DNA from: Rhodanobacter sp.
GTDB lineage: Bacteria; Pseudomonadota; Gammaproteobacteria; Xanthomonadales; Rhodanobacteraceae
DNA length: 64,000 nucleotides
Assembly (NCBI GenBank): GCA_040371205.1
Contig: AP031382.1
Coordinates: 1,795,562 to 1,859,561, forward strand
Direction of reading: 5' to 3'
Every line of letters starts with the position of its first letter. The first letter of the stretch is position 1. Shown here piece after piece: positions 7,457 to 15,956 of this stretch. The notes beneath the pieces are model-generated. The model made no database searches and had not been told where the DNA came from. It worked only from the letters and a program-made list of their open reading frames with translations. Both the position numbers and the translations under genes were made by a program.

Positions 7457-7756
7457 CTACTGCTCACCGGAGTTTTCAAGCACAGCCGCCAGGTCTTCCA
7501 GCGCGTACATCCAATCGCCCATGACACGCCTGCACGGGATCGGTCGCCCACCGCAGCGAAGATTGCGCAAATGCCCTTTTGATTTGCCGAGCAATTCAGC
7601 GGCGATCGTTTCGGATACAAGATTTCCGGCGACGATGCGCCACCCTCTGTTGACGCAAAGACTGCGCAGGATTTCGACTCGGGCCTCGACAACTTCCGTG
7701 TGGGACATCTCCACCAGCGTGCCGCAGCATGGACATGCCTTGGTCAACGTGTTCAT
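7457..7756 (-). CDS. small zinc-knuckle/HTH protein
   Basis: A 99-residue protein whose ATG (7756) overlaps the stop of the gene before it as ATGA. It starts with a CPCC knuckle (residues 8-11). SETIAAELLGKSKGHLRNLR (about 48-67) looks like a helix-turn-helix, and MYALEDLAAVLE like the wing-proximal end found in excisionase-type HTH proteins. It may regulate the downstream capsid operon, which begins 109 bp later with its own strong ribosome site. No precise family is recognised. Confidence 0.5.
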   Translation of the reverse strand: MNTLTKACPCCGTLVEMSHTEVVEARVEILRSLCVNRGWRIVAGNLVSETIAAELLGKSKGHLRNLRCGGRPIPCRRVMGDWMYALEDLAAVLENSGEQ

Positions 7757-8103
7757 GACTGGGGCTTCCACCAAGGACACCACCGAAGATGATTCGGCAG
7801 GCGCGGCAGCGCCCGCACCGTGCACCAGCCTTTGCCGTCGCGCTCAGGCTCGGCCCGGTAGTGCTGACAGGAACCGCAATCAACTCGTGGCCGCGTCGTT
7901 TTCTTGATGGGTCGAACGCCACACCACGGACAGCTTGGCACCCGCCAGTCGTCGCCTGGCCAGGTTGCCGGCAGCCAGACTACCGAGGCACATCCAGCGC
8001 AGTAAGCCGGCACCACCGCGTCCCAGGGCTGAAAACCGTGGCTGATCAGGAATGCCCGAGCGCGGGGCAGCAGCTCCATCACCTTACGAGGCCGGCCTCT
8101 CAT
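7753..8103 (-). CDS. cysteine-rich zinc-ribbon protein
   Basis: A 116-residue protein. ATG 8103 is chosen because GGAGAC precedes it and because the region further upstream is low-complexity. Cysteines pair as C35-C38, C58-C61, C76-C79 and C94/C109, suggesting two zinc sites. A CGSCQHYRAEP stretch is seen in small phage and satellite proteins of unknown role. It ends in an ATGA overlap with the next gene. No catalytic signature is visible. Confidence 0.55.
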   Translation of the reverse strand: MRGRPRKVMELLPRARAFLISHGFQPWDAVVPAYCAGCASVVWLPATWPGDDWRVPSCPWCGVRPIKKTTRPRVDCGSCQHYRAEPERDGKGWCTVRALPRLPNHLRWCPWWKPQS

Positions 8104-8276
8104 GGCAGCGTCTCCAGGGGCCTCGTGGTGCGGGACTGGCGGCTTTCGGCTACCCGTGCAGCGCCCAGGGCCTTGGCGGCGGCTGTGGAGCCGGCGGGAC
8201 GGGATGGCGGACAGGCAACAGGCTGCGCCCGCGCCTGCCATCCGGCGCATTTGGGCAAACGGCCTGCCTGTGTACT

Positions 8277-8313
8277 GCCAAAACTGCCATTACTGGGTTT
8301 TGGCAGTTTTGGC
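8277..8313. repeat. 13-bp perfect inverted repeat near the primase gene
   Basis: GCCAAAACTGCCA and TGGCAGTTTTGGC flank an 11-bp spacer. Read on the minus strand, GCCAAAAC also occurs twice in tandem. It lies in the 265-bp gap between the primase-helicase gene and the Cys-rich gene. There is no T-tract after either arm, so a simple terminator is less likely than an operator or an iteron-type replication site; the adjacent replication gene makes the latter worth testing. Confidence 0.4.
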
Positions 8314-8368
8314 GGTATGCAACCCGGCCCCTTTTGTGCGCCGCGTGTAGCAAGCTGTTTGCACCGGG

Positions 8369-10450
8369 TCATAGAGCTGTCCTCCACGTGTAGATGGTGG
8401 ATGGACGGCCACCTGCATTGCCTGGCGGTGTCGTGGCTGCATCAAGGTGCCCATAATCCACCAGCACATCCAGCCCCTCCTTCACGGCATCAAGGTTGGC
8501 CAAGCCCGACCATTGGTGCCGCGACAGATCACGCGCGGTGAAGCCGTCGCCCAACTCACCACGATGCTTAAGGATCAAATGTGCGGCGGACACTCCGTTG
8601 TCCAGCGCTGGGGCGTAGATGCGGCGGGCGTGTGCCTCAAGGTATTCGCACCACTTCAAAGCGATGGTCAAAGTTGAAGCGGGAACAGGGCCGCCATGCT
8701 CGTTGTCTGCGAGGTGCAGCACTAGCGCCAGTCGGCCGACCAGGGAGCGATACTTGGACAAATGCGATTCCATCCACGCCGGCTCCTTCCCCTCGCGTAG
8801 CCGGTTCATTAGTCGGGTCTGCCACGCAATTAAAAGCACCTGTGCTTCGTTATCGAAACGAAGGAATGGCAGCCCTGCGTCGTCAAACTCGGCACCGATA
8901 CTGTCGGGATTCAGATCGCGCAGCCGCTTAAATGTCTCCCACGCTCTGCGTTCACTGTCTCCATGCAAGGGGCGATCAACATAGCGCCAGCTATCTGGCA
9001 AATCAGGGTAGACGGCCAATTGAAAACGTTGAACCAGTCCGTCATCACTGAAACCACCACGTAATGCACCACGCACATATTCGGCGAGCTTGCCCGGCTG
9101 CATGCCGCCGAGAATGGACATGGCGCAGGCTTCGATATGCACGGTGCCACGCCCGATTCGATCCACGGTAAACGACCCGCTGCCGTTCCAGCACTCCAAA
9201 TAGAATGCGCGATCGCTCTCGTGCCCCTCGCGATCACAACTCGCCAGCCAGCCAGCCAACTCATCCCGGAATTGGATAACCCCACGCGGGTTGTCGTTTT
9301 GTATTTCACCGAGCTTCTCCACGGTGGCATCGTTCACCAGTAGACGGCGCTCGGCAGGCTTTTCCTCGTCTGAGGACACTACGTCAAGGGCAATCTTCAT
9401 CGCGTCAGTTTCCGTTTTTGCCTTCGAAACTGACTTCTTCTTAGCCTCATTCACCATTTTGCGAGCTTTGTACTCGCGCATGGCTTCTTGGTGGGCTTTG
9501 CGCTCATCAGCCGCAATTTTTTCCAGGAAGCGTCGCGTGGGCATGAGTGCTGGGCTCTTGCCGCTGCTCGGCCGACCCACTACGTAGCCCCAAAGCAACG
9601 GAAATTCCGTCCATGTCTCGTGGCGCTTCATACGGATGCCAACATGGCGCCCGATGATTCCTCCCAATCCGACCATGGCTGGGATGGCGGTAAAGTCCAA
9701 TGGAACCTGTAGACCATCTGCTGCATCCTCGCACCACGCCCGCAAGGACTTAGGGAGCCATGCCGGGTCGAAGGGAGGCACCGGCGGCAGTGCTGGCGGC
9801 AATGGCATCGGTGGCTGCGACGTGCAGGGGGAATCGCCCATCGCTGTTATCCTTGGAAGTGCGAGCACAGCCGTTGCCGACTGTGTTGCTTGCGAACGCA
9901 GCCAGTCTGAGCAATCGGCCTTTTCAGGCAGCCCGAACGTGGCAATGTCGACAAGCTCCACAGCGCAACCAAGTGCCCGGAGCTTTGCTGTGACAGCTTG
10001 GGCATACTTCCGACCGGCCTCGTCATTGTCCGGCCAGATAACGCAGTGCCGCCCACTTAGCGGTGCCCAGTCCGCCCCATCGGCACTACCAGAACTGCCA
10101 GAAGTGGTAGCAACCAGGCCGAGGTATACAAGGCTCTCCACATCCTTCTCGCCCTCAACGATCCAAACAGGTTGTGAAGGGTGAGCAGCAAGTAACTCTG
10201 GCAGCCGATACAGCGGCTTCCCGGTCGATGGCGCAACCGGCTCCTTGCCGACAAACTTGGCTCCATCGAAATACATGGGCCGAAACTCTTTCCCGCCATC
10301 TGCCAAGCGCGCTCGCCAACGCCAGCACCAGACCTTGCCGTCAGCGAGCCGATACGAATACACATCCGTAATTTCGACATCACGCTTCAGGGCCTGCCGG
10401 GCAAGGCGCTTCGCTGCCTGTTCGATGGTTTCGACCGGCATCGAACTCAT
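8369..10450 (-). CDS. Toprim/DUF3987 primase-helicase
   Basis: The protein has 693 residues from ATG 10450, which overlaps the CHC2 gene stop as ATGA. Residues 95-185 form a Toprim-like domain: VWIVEGEKDVESL with E100, then HCVIWPDNDEAGRKYA with the D-N-D metal site at 141-143. After a proline-rich linker (210-230), residues 235-650 match DUF3987 with a Walker A motif GRPSSGKS at 292-299. The CHC2 finger is encoded separately just upstream, so a split primase plus a helicase-type ATPase probably replicates the element, in analogy to P4 alpha. The C-terminal HTH-like region may read an origin. Confidence 0.8.
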   Translation of the reverse strand: MSSMPVETIEQAAKRLARQALKRDVEITDVYSYRLADGKVWCWRWRARLADGGKEFRPMYFDGAKFVGKEPVAPSTGKPLYRLPELLAAHPSQPVWIVEGEKDVESLVYLGLVATTSGSSGSADGADWAPLSGRHCVIWPDNDEAGRKYAQAVTAKLRALGCAVELVDIATFGLPEKADCSDWLRSQATQSATAVLALPRITAMGDSPCTSQPPMPLPPALPPVPPFDPAWLPKSLRAWCEDAADGLQVPLDFTAIPAMVGLGGIIGRHVGIRMKRHETWTEFPLLWGYVVGRPSSGKSPALMPTRRFLEKIAADERKAHQEAMREYKARKMVNEAKKKSVSKAKTETDAMKIALDVVSSDEEKPAERRLLVNDATVEKLGEIQNDNPRGVIQFRDELAGWLASCDREGHESDRAFYLECWNGSGSFTVDRIGRGTVHIEACAMSILGGMQPGKLAEYVRGALRGGFSDDGLVQRFQLAVYPDLPDSWRYVDRPLHGDSERRAWETFKRLRDLNPDSIGAEFDDAGLPFLRFDNEAQVLLIAWQTRLMNRLREGKEPAWMESHLSKYRSLVGRLALVLHLADNEHGGPVPASTLTIALKWCEYLEAHARRIYAPALDNGVSAAHLILKHRGELGDGFTARDLSRHQWSGLANLDAVKEGLDVLVDYGHLDAATTPPGNAGGRPSTIYTWRTAL

Positions 10451-10782
10451 GCGCGCAGCCCAATCAGGTCGCGCACGGCAGCTTTGAAATCCATACCGTG
10501 CAAGCGCATGTGAAAGTTCACTAGGTCGCCGCCACCGCAGCCGGCGAAGCAGCGCCAATGCCCGCGATCACCTTCGACGTGCACGGACAGGCTGGCATTG
10601 CTGTCATCGTGAAACGGACAGCGGCCCTGCGCCCAGCCACTGGTGTTCGCATGGCTAAGTCCGTGGATGCGCTGCGCGTAGTAGCCAGCAGGGTCGGGCA
10701 GGCGTTCGCGCCAGTTTTCAGGCAGGTGCACATTGCCTGTACTGTCCGAACGCCGGGGGCGAGGTTGCGGAGGGATCTTCAT
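10447..10782 (-). CDS. CHC2-type zinc finger (primase N-domain)
   Basis: This 111-residue protein contains GRCPFHDDSNASLSVHV, then HWRCFAGCGGGDLVNF, with zinc ligands C55, H58, C78 and C82 as in DnaG-type CHC2 domains. The RNA-polymerase and Toprim parts are absent here but a Toprim follows in the next gene, joined by an ATGA overlap. It also overlaps the AlpA-like gene upstream by 4 bp. It most likely recognises template DNA for primer synthesis. Confidence 0.8.
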   Translation of the reverse strand: MKIPPQPRPRRSDSTGNVHLPENWRERLPDPAGYYAQRIHGLSHANTSGWAQGRCPFHDDSNASLSVHVEGDRGHWRCFAGCGGGDLVNFHMRLHGMDFKAAVRDLIGLRA

Positions 10783-11012
10783 ACTTCGGCCCCGCCATTC
10801 TGCTCGCGCGATACCGCGACGCGACGCTCAATCCAGGCGTCAACCTCTTCCTCAACCCAACCACTAGCACGCTTGCCGAGCTTGACCGGCTGGGGAAAAT
10901 CCCCCTCCTTCGCCAGCCTGTAGATTGAGGCAATTGAATAGCCCGTCTTGCGCTCTACATCCGCACGACGGAGGAACCGCTTTTGCGGCGTGACCGATTG
11001 ATTGCGTACCAT
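10779..11012 (-). CDS. AlpA-family excisionase/regulator
   Basis: A 77-residue protein with the AlpA/MerR-like winged HTH: FLRRADVERKTGYSIASIYR, then GDFPQPVKLGKRASGW and EVDAWIERR. ATG 11012 follows AAGGTG and gives the expected family length. AlpA proteins in P4-like elements control integrase expression and excision. It heads the replication genes and overlaps the CHC2 gene by 4 bp. Confidence 0.8.
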   Translation of the reverse strand: MVRNQSVTPQKRFLRRADVERKTGYSIASIYRLAKEGDFPQPVKLGKRASGWVEEEVDAWIERRVAVSREQNGGAEV

Positions 11013-11099
11013 GTCGTTGCACCTTGTTGAATGCCGCATTGCGCGGCGGTGCAAGACAAAATAAGCACATCGCGCTGCACGCGCGCCCGGCGTGCGCAG

Positions 11100-11594
11100 C
11101 TATTTTTTAGGCTTGAGAATGTTGTTCCGGATAGTGCCCGCGCTAACGGGCACACCACGCGTGGCTTCTTTCTCAGCGATCAACTCACCGACACGCGCCT
11201 TGGATAGACGTGGATTTTGCGCCCACAGAACATCGGCCTGCTTCTGCCACTCAGCACGCTTCTTGTCCGCCTCGCGCTTTTGCTCATCGTTCCGATTCTC
11301 GAACGGCTTGCGCACCTTGTTGCCCGTGCGCGCGAGCGGCAGCAAAAAATCCTCACGTCTAATTTCGCGGCGACGCATTACCATCCATTCGAGATGCCGA
11401 AGCATTTCAGCGCTGCTGCTTGCCCGCTTCGCTCTCTCGCGGCGTTCGGCAAGCTCCTCCTTCGCTCCACACGAATCTAACTGCGAAACCCAGGCGTCCC
11501 ATGCCTGCAAATCGAAGCCGTGCATAGCCGCCACCGTTCGCAATAAATTTTCAGCGGCATCATCACTGTCTAGGGCAGCTCGAAAAAGTTTCAT
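11100..11594 (-). CDS. satellite protein of unknown function
   Basis: The 164-residue protein starts in a 4-bp overlap with the integrase stop. It is helical and highly charged, with a long basic/acidic stretch (RREIRREDFLLPL, later EQKREADKKRAEWQKQAD). The C-terminus SKARVGELIAEKEATRG, then VSAGTIRNNILKPKK, resembles a small DNA-binding helix-turn-helix. No family is recognised. Coupling to the integrase suggests a role in integration control or establishment. Confidence 0.55.
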   Translation of the reverse strand: MKLFRAALDSDDAAENLLRTVAAMHGFDLQAWDAWVSQLDSCGAKEELAERRERAKRASSSAEMLRHLEWMVMRRREIRREDFLLPLARTGNKVRKPFENRNDEQKREADKKRAEWQKQADVLWAQNPRLSKARVGELIAEKEATRGVPVSAGTIRNNILKPKK

Positions 11595-12835
11595 TCGCGC
11601 ACCCTCCGGAGCGGCGTGACGCTCTCACTAGTCGCGCCGTCCAAATAGTCAGCCCACACCTGCATCACCCGCTTGCGTTCTTCCACAAACCCCGTGCGGT
11701 CATAAGCGGCCTGCACCTCGCCCTTCTTCGCGTGCGCAAGCTGGGCTTCCAGCACGTCCGCCGACACGCCTAGCCGTTCGCGCGCCAGCGTGCGCAGCGT
11801 CGCGCGCAAACCGTGTGGCGTCTGTTTGCCCTGTAGACCGGCATCACGAAGGGCTTTGGAAAGCGTGTCGCGGTGCAGGTGCGGCGTGTTCTGCCTGGCC
11901 AACGGCGGAAACACATATTCGCGCCCGGCGGTGTACTGCTTCATGCTTTCCACAAGTGCCAGCACCTGCCGCGACAGGGGGACGATATGCGACTGCCCGG
12001 TTTTGGTCTTGGGGATGATCCATTCGGCGTTATCGGTGTCAACGTCCACCCAGCGCATCGCGGCGACGTCGCCAGGCCGCTGTGCCGTGTAGGCGCACAC
12101 AAGCAGCGCCGCGCGCGTTACGTCGTACGGTAGGGCATGAATGGTGCGCAACACGGCGGCAACGTCCGTGCCCGTGGTCGCAGCGGCATAGTGGTTGACC
12201 TGCCGCTTGGGCAGCGTGTCGCGCAGGTTTAGGTCAAGCAGCCGCCCGTCTTCCCGCGCCCCCGCCGTGATGGCCACACGGATAATGGCCTGCACGGCTT
12301 GGGATGCCTTGCGCGTCAGCGCCGGCACATGGCCCATGCCCTGCAACACCTTCACCACGTCCGCGCTTGTAATGTCGCGCACATCACGCTTGCCGAGCGC
12401 TGGGATCAAGTATCCGTTTACGACCAGTTCCTGCTTGCGCCGGGTTGAGTCCGCCCACCCCGGCGACTTGGCTGCCAGCCACGCCTTGGCATGCTGCTCG
12501 AATGTTGCGGACACCACACGCTTGGCCTCCGCTTTCTCCGCCTTGCGTGCCGCGCCAGGATCAACCCCATCACGTAACTGGCGGCGCAAGTCCAGCACGC
12601 GGTCGCGTGCCTCCGCCAGCGAAACCTCCGGGAACTGTCCCAGCGCCAGCCGGTTTTCACGCCCGTCCGGCCGCACGTACCGGAACCGCCAGTGGAAACG
12701 CTCGGCGCGGTGCTCAAGGTACAGCCCCTTGCCGTCCACCAGGGGGAAGTCTCTGCCGCCCTGCTGGCCGCCTTGGGCCTTACGGACAGCGTGCTGGATG
12801 ACGGCGGCGGTTAACGGCTCAACTTGTTTAGGCAT
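11591..12835 (-). CDS. int: P4-type tyrosine integrase
   Basis: The protein has 414 residues. An N-terminal DUF4102-type arm-binding domain (FPLVDGKGLYLEHR, then GQFPEVSLAEAR) is followed by a SAM-like core-binding region and the catalytic domain. Catalytic residues are R253 (TAQRPGD), a lysine in KTKTG near 277-279, H341 and R344 (HGLR), H368 and the nucleophile Y378 (AAYDR). It lies next to the tRNA-Leu gene and reads away from it, as usual for P4-type elements. It should integrate the element into the tRNA 3' end. Confidence 0.92.
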   Translation of the reverse strand: MPKQVEPLTAAVIQHAVRKAQGGQQGGRDFPLVDGKGLYLEHRAERFHWRFRYVRPDGRENRLALGQFPEVSLAEARDRVLDLRRQLRDGVDPGAARKAEKAEAKRVVSATFEQHAKAWLAAKSPGWADSTRRKQELVVNGYLIPALGKRDVRDITSADVVKVLQGMGHVPALTRKASQAVQAIIRVAITAGAREDGRLLDLNLRDTLPKRQVNHYAAATTGTDVAAVLRTIHALPYDVTRAALLVCAYTAQRPGDVAAMRWVDVDTDNAEWIIPKTKTGQSHIVPLSRQVLALVESMKQYTAGREYVFPPLARQNTPHLHRDTLSKALRDAGLQGKQTPHGLRATLRTLARERLGVSADVLEAQLAHAKKGEVQAAYDRTGFVEERKRVMQVWADYLDGATSESVTPLRRVRE

Positions 12836-12858
12836 GGCACGGCCCTACACGTGTTTTT

Positions 12859-12926
12859 CGGATACGGACACCGTGGTCTCGCGTGTCCGGACACCGGATA
12901 CGGGCCTGTGTACGTACCCGTGTCCG
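12859..12926. repeat. GTGTCCG arm-type repeats, right end
   Basis: The heptamer GTGTCCG recurs at 12883-12889 (inside the palindrome GTGTCCGGACAC), at 12920-12926, and inverted near 12865-12872 (CGGACACC). The same heptamer occurs twice at the left end. This clustering between integrase gene and att site fits arm-type integrase sites and possible autoregulation of int. Confidence 0.45.
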
Positions 12927-12973
12927 TATGGGGCGCAGTATGCTGTAACACGCCATAAGACGCTAGAAAACAA

Positions 12974-12997
12974 AAAACCCCGCAGTTACGCGGGGTT
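12974..12997 (-). terminator. terminator downstream of tRNA-Leu
   Basis: AACCCCGC and GCGGGGTT pair around a 6-nt loop; the leftward transcript then runs into TTTTG and TTTTC. It ends tRNA-Leu transcription before the integrase promoter. A near copy in the same relative position exists at 2611-2638. Confidence 0.75.
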
Positions 12998-13042
12998 ATC
13001 TGTGTCAAATGCGACTTGCCGGTACGGTGCAAATCGCTGTGT

Positions 13043-13080
13043 TGGTGCCCAAGAGGGGACTCGAACCCCTACGCCTTTCA
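13043..13080. other. attR (tRNA-Leu 3' end)
   Basis: The 3' end of the tRNA gene, TGGTGCCCAAGAGGGGAC through the T-arm, is the expected crossover region. Its partial copy lies at 2684-2721. The exact crossover point cannot be fixed because the left copy is degenerate. Confidence 0.55.
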
Positions 13081-13127
13081 GCGCTACCACCTCAAGGTAG
13101 TGCGTCTACCAATTCCGCCACCTGGGC
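13043..13127 (-). tRNA. tRNA-Leu (anticodon GAG)
   Basis: Read on the minus strand it starts GCCCAGGTGGCGGAATTGG and ends TCTTGGGCACCA with an encoded CCA. The anticodon arm CTACC-TTGAGGT-GGTAG gives GAG. A class II variable arm (GCTGAAAGGC region) and a T-arm GGGGTTCGAGTCCCC are present. Total 85 nt. It sits just downstream of secG, a usual location in this group. Confidence 0.95.
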
Positions 13128-13141
13128 CGGTGTCTTGCTTC

Positions 13142-13579
13142 TTACTTCTGCTTTTGCGGCGCCGGCACTGCCGGCACTTCGCTTTGCTGCTTGCTCGTAG
13201 CCGGAGCGGCGGGCACTGCCGTGTTAGTGGCGGCGGGCACTTCCGGGTTGGCTGCGGCATTGGTCGCCGGAGTCGGCTTGGCAGGCACGGGCTGTTTGCT
13301 CATGCCGGCCATGACGCCGAGATCCGCGCCATTGCTTTGCGCATTGCCGTGGCTGTGCAGGTAGATGCCCATGCCGAGGCTGAGCAGGAAGAACAGCGCA
13401 GCCAGCACGGCCGTGGCGCGGGTCAGGAAGTTGGCCGAACCACGCGCGCCGAACACCGTGGCCGAAGCGCCGCCGCCAAAACCGGATCCGGCACTTGCGC
13501 CCTCGCCGTTCTGCAACAGGATCAGCACGGTCATCGCCGCACCGATCAGGATGTAAAACACACTGAAAATGACAAACAT
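13142..13579 (-). CDS. secG: protein translocase subunit SecG
   Basis: SecG is the small inner-membrane subunit of the SecYEG channel. The 145-residue product has two membrane segments, FSVFYILIGAAMTVLILLQ and TAVLAALFFLLSLGMGIYL, around a GASAGSGFGGGASATVFGAR loop that is characteristic of SecG. The tail beyond residue 80 is long, Ala/Pro-rich and low complexity, as in other Xanthomonadales. It lies 20 bp after tpiA and 14 bp before the tRNA gene, so the three are probably co-transcribed. Confidence 0.93.
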   Translation of the reverse strand: MFVIFSVFYILIGAAMTVLILLQNGEGASAGSGFGGGASATVFGARGSANFLTRATAVLAALFFLLSLGMGIYLHSHGNAQSNGADLGVMAGMSKQPVPAKPTPATNAAANPEVPAATNTAVPAAPATSKQQSEVPAVPAPQKQK

Positions 13580-13599
13580 CGCAATCGAGCCTGTGGCGA

Positions 13600-14349
<750 letters not shown>

Positions 14350-14457
14350 GTGAGGGGCAATTCCGTTGGACAAACCCGAGATTTTACAGATTGATACAGG
14401 ACTGGTATTGCTGCGGCGCAACGGCCAAGATGCCAGCACATCATCCAGGAGAAGTGC

Positions 14458-15276
14458 ATGACGCCGGTTCGTCCACTCAGCCTCGTCACCGGCGCCTCGG
14501 CCGGGATCGGCGTCGCTTTCGCCCGCGCACTCGCCGTGCGTGGCCACGACCTCGTACTCACCGCGCGGCGGGTCGACCGGCTCGAATCGCTGGCGACGGA
14601 ACTGCGCCAGCGGCATGGTTGCACGATAACCGTGTTGGCAGCCGACCTGGCCGATCCCGCTGCGCCGCGCATGCTTTGCGAAGAGCTGGCGCAACGCGAC
14701 CTGGCGGTGGACTGGCTGGTCAACAACGCCGGCTACGGCGTACCCGGCACGTTCGTGGCGAACGACTGGGACACGCACGCCGACTTCCTGCAGGTGCTGT
14801 TGACCGCACCGCTGGAGCTGGCATGGCGCCTGCTGCCGGGCATGCGCGAACGCAACTACGGCCGCATCGTCAACGTGGCGTCGCTGGCCGGGCACGTGCC
14901 CGGCACGGCGGGACACACGCTGTACGCGCCGGACAAGGCCTTCCTGATCAAGTTTTCGCAAGGGCTGGCGCTGGAAAACCGCGACCGCGGCGTGCACGTC
15001 TGCGCGCTCTGCCCCGGCTTCACCTATTCGGAATTCCATGACGTCACCGGCACGCGCGCGCTGATGAACAAGATGCCCGGCTTCATGTGGCAAAGCGCCG
15101 ACGAAGTGGCGGCCGCGGGTATCGCCGCGGTGGAGCGCGGCGATACGGTGCACGTCACCGGCCGCGTCAACCGCTTCATCAAGGGCGTCTTCAAGCTGAT
15201 GCCGGACAAGCTGGCGCTGCGCCTTTCGGCACGGCAGTCCCGGCGCTATCGCCAGTCCGGCGATGAAGCCGCATGA
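14458..15276 (+). CDS. short-chain dehydrogenase/reductase
   Basis: A 272-residue NAD(P)-dependent SDR. It has the Rossmann motif TGASAGIG at 11-18, NNAG at 89-92, and the catalytic set S142, Y156 and K160 (YAPDK). The sequence resembles the YqjQ/DltE-like oxidoreductases without a known substrate. Its last codon overlaps the start of the next gene as ATGA, so the two are coupled. Confidence 0.88.
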   Translation: MTPVRPLSLVTGASAGIGVAFARALAVRGHDLVLTARRVDRLESLATELRQRHGCTITVLAADLADPAAPRMLCEELAQRDLAVDWLVNNAGYGVPGTFVANDWDTHADFLQVLLTAPLELAWRLLPGMRERNYGRIVNVASLAGHVPGTAGHTLYAPDKAFLIKFSQGLALENRDRGVHVCALCPGFTYSEFHDVTGTRALMNKMPGFMWQSADEVAAAGIAAVERGDTVHVTGRVNRFIKGVFKLMPDKLALRLSARQSRRYRQSGDEAA

Positions 15277-15947
15277 GCCTGCTCCCTGCCCAGATGCGCC
15301 CCTTGCCGTACCGCAAGCCCACTCCAGGCCGCGACTACTGGGTGCTGGACGACATCCTGCCCGATCCGCTGGCGGTACGCGAACGCTGCCTCGCCGGAAC
15401 CGACTGGGAATACGGCTTCCCGACCACGGGCGAAGCCTGGCCCGGCATGCGTGCGATGCCGGCGCTGTCGGAATCCGAACTGGCGATCGTCGAAGCCAAG
15501 GTACGCGACGCCACCGGCGCGAAGAGGCTCTGGGTGGAAAGCACCGAGGCCGGGCAGAAGCTCAACCACAACTGCGTGCAGGTGGTGGGCGCGGTCGAGG
15601 GCGCGGTGAAGCCGCACACCGACTCCCTGCACCTGTGCCGCTACGCCGCCGTGCTCTACCTGAACCCGCAGGTGCCGGAGAACTGCGGCACCAGCTTCTT
15701 CCGCCAGCGCATGCCCGGCGGACAACTGGGCGGCAACATCGTGCAGCCGCCGCACCGCAACCTGGTCGACGCGCTGGGCAGCCGGTTCGTACGACCCGAT
15801 GCCTTCGCCGAAGACGTGCGCGTCGCGCACCGCTTCAACCGCCTGCTGCTGTACAAGGCCAACATCGTCCACAGCGCCAGCGCCTACTGGGGGCTGGAAG
15901 ATGCCGCCAGCAAGCGCATGACGGCAGTGTTCTTCTGGATGGCCTGA
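15273..15947 (+). CDS. 2OG-Fe(II) oxygenase-like protein (DUF6445 type)
   Basis: A 224-residue protein with the double-stranded beta-helix iron site H115-x-D117 (KPHTDS) and H200 (NIVHSAS), plus R215 as likely 2-oxoglutarate ligand (SKRMTAVFFW). Layout agrees with the DUF6445 family of uncharacterised dioxygenase-like proteins. It is coupled to the SDR upstream, which suggests a shared small pathway. Substrate unknown. Confidence 0.75.
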   Translation: MSLLPAQMRPLPYRKPTPGRDYWVLDDILPDPLAVRERCLAGTDWEYGFPTTGEAWPGMRAMPALSESELAIVEAKVRDATGAKRLWVESTEAGQKLNHNCVQVVGAVEGAVKPHTDSLHLCRYAAVLYLNPQVPENCGTSFFRQRMPGGQLGGNIVQPPHRNLVDALGSRFVRPDAFAEDVRVAHRFNRLLLYKANIVHSASAYWGLEDAASKRMTAVFFWMA

Positions 15948-15956
15948 CCAGGCCGC

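Larger units (their letters stand above)
2684..13080. mobile_element. satellite-like integrative element at tRNA-Leu
   Basis: The element is about 10.4 kb. It is bounded on the right by the tRNA-Leu 3' end beside a P4-type integrase and on the left by a degenerate copy of that tRNA end. Core genes read leftwards: integrase, unknown, AlpA-like, CHC2, Toprim-DUF3987, two Cys-rich proteins, capsid protein, three coiled-coil proteins and one small ORF. Cargo is the SEC-C protein and its divergent neighbour. There is no portal, terminase, protease or tail gene, so it would need a helper phage if it packages at all. The ends are inferred from tRNA similarity. Confidence 0.65.

Noticed and set aside
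10085-10115. Inverted repeat CTACCAG ... TGGTAG as a second iteron site
   Set aside because: It lies within coding sequence for a Ser/Gly-rich loop of the Toprim domain and has only six-base arms; resemblance to the 8277 repeat is noted but not enough to annotate.
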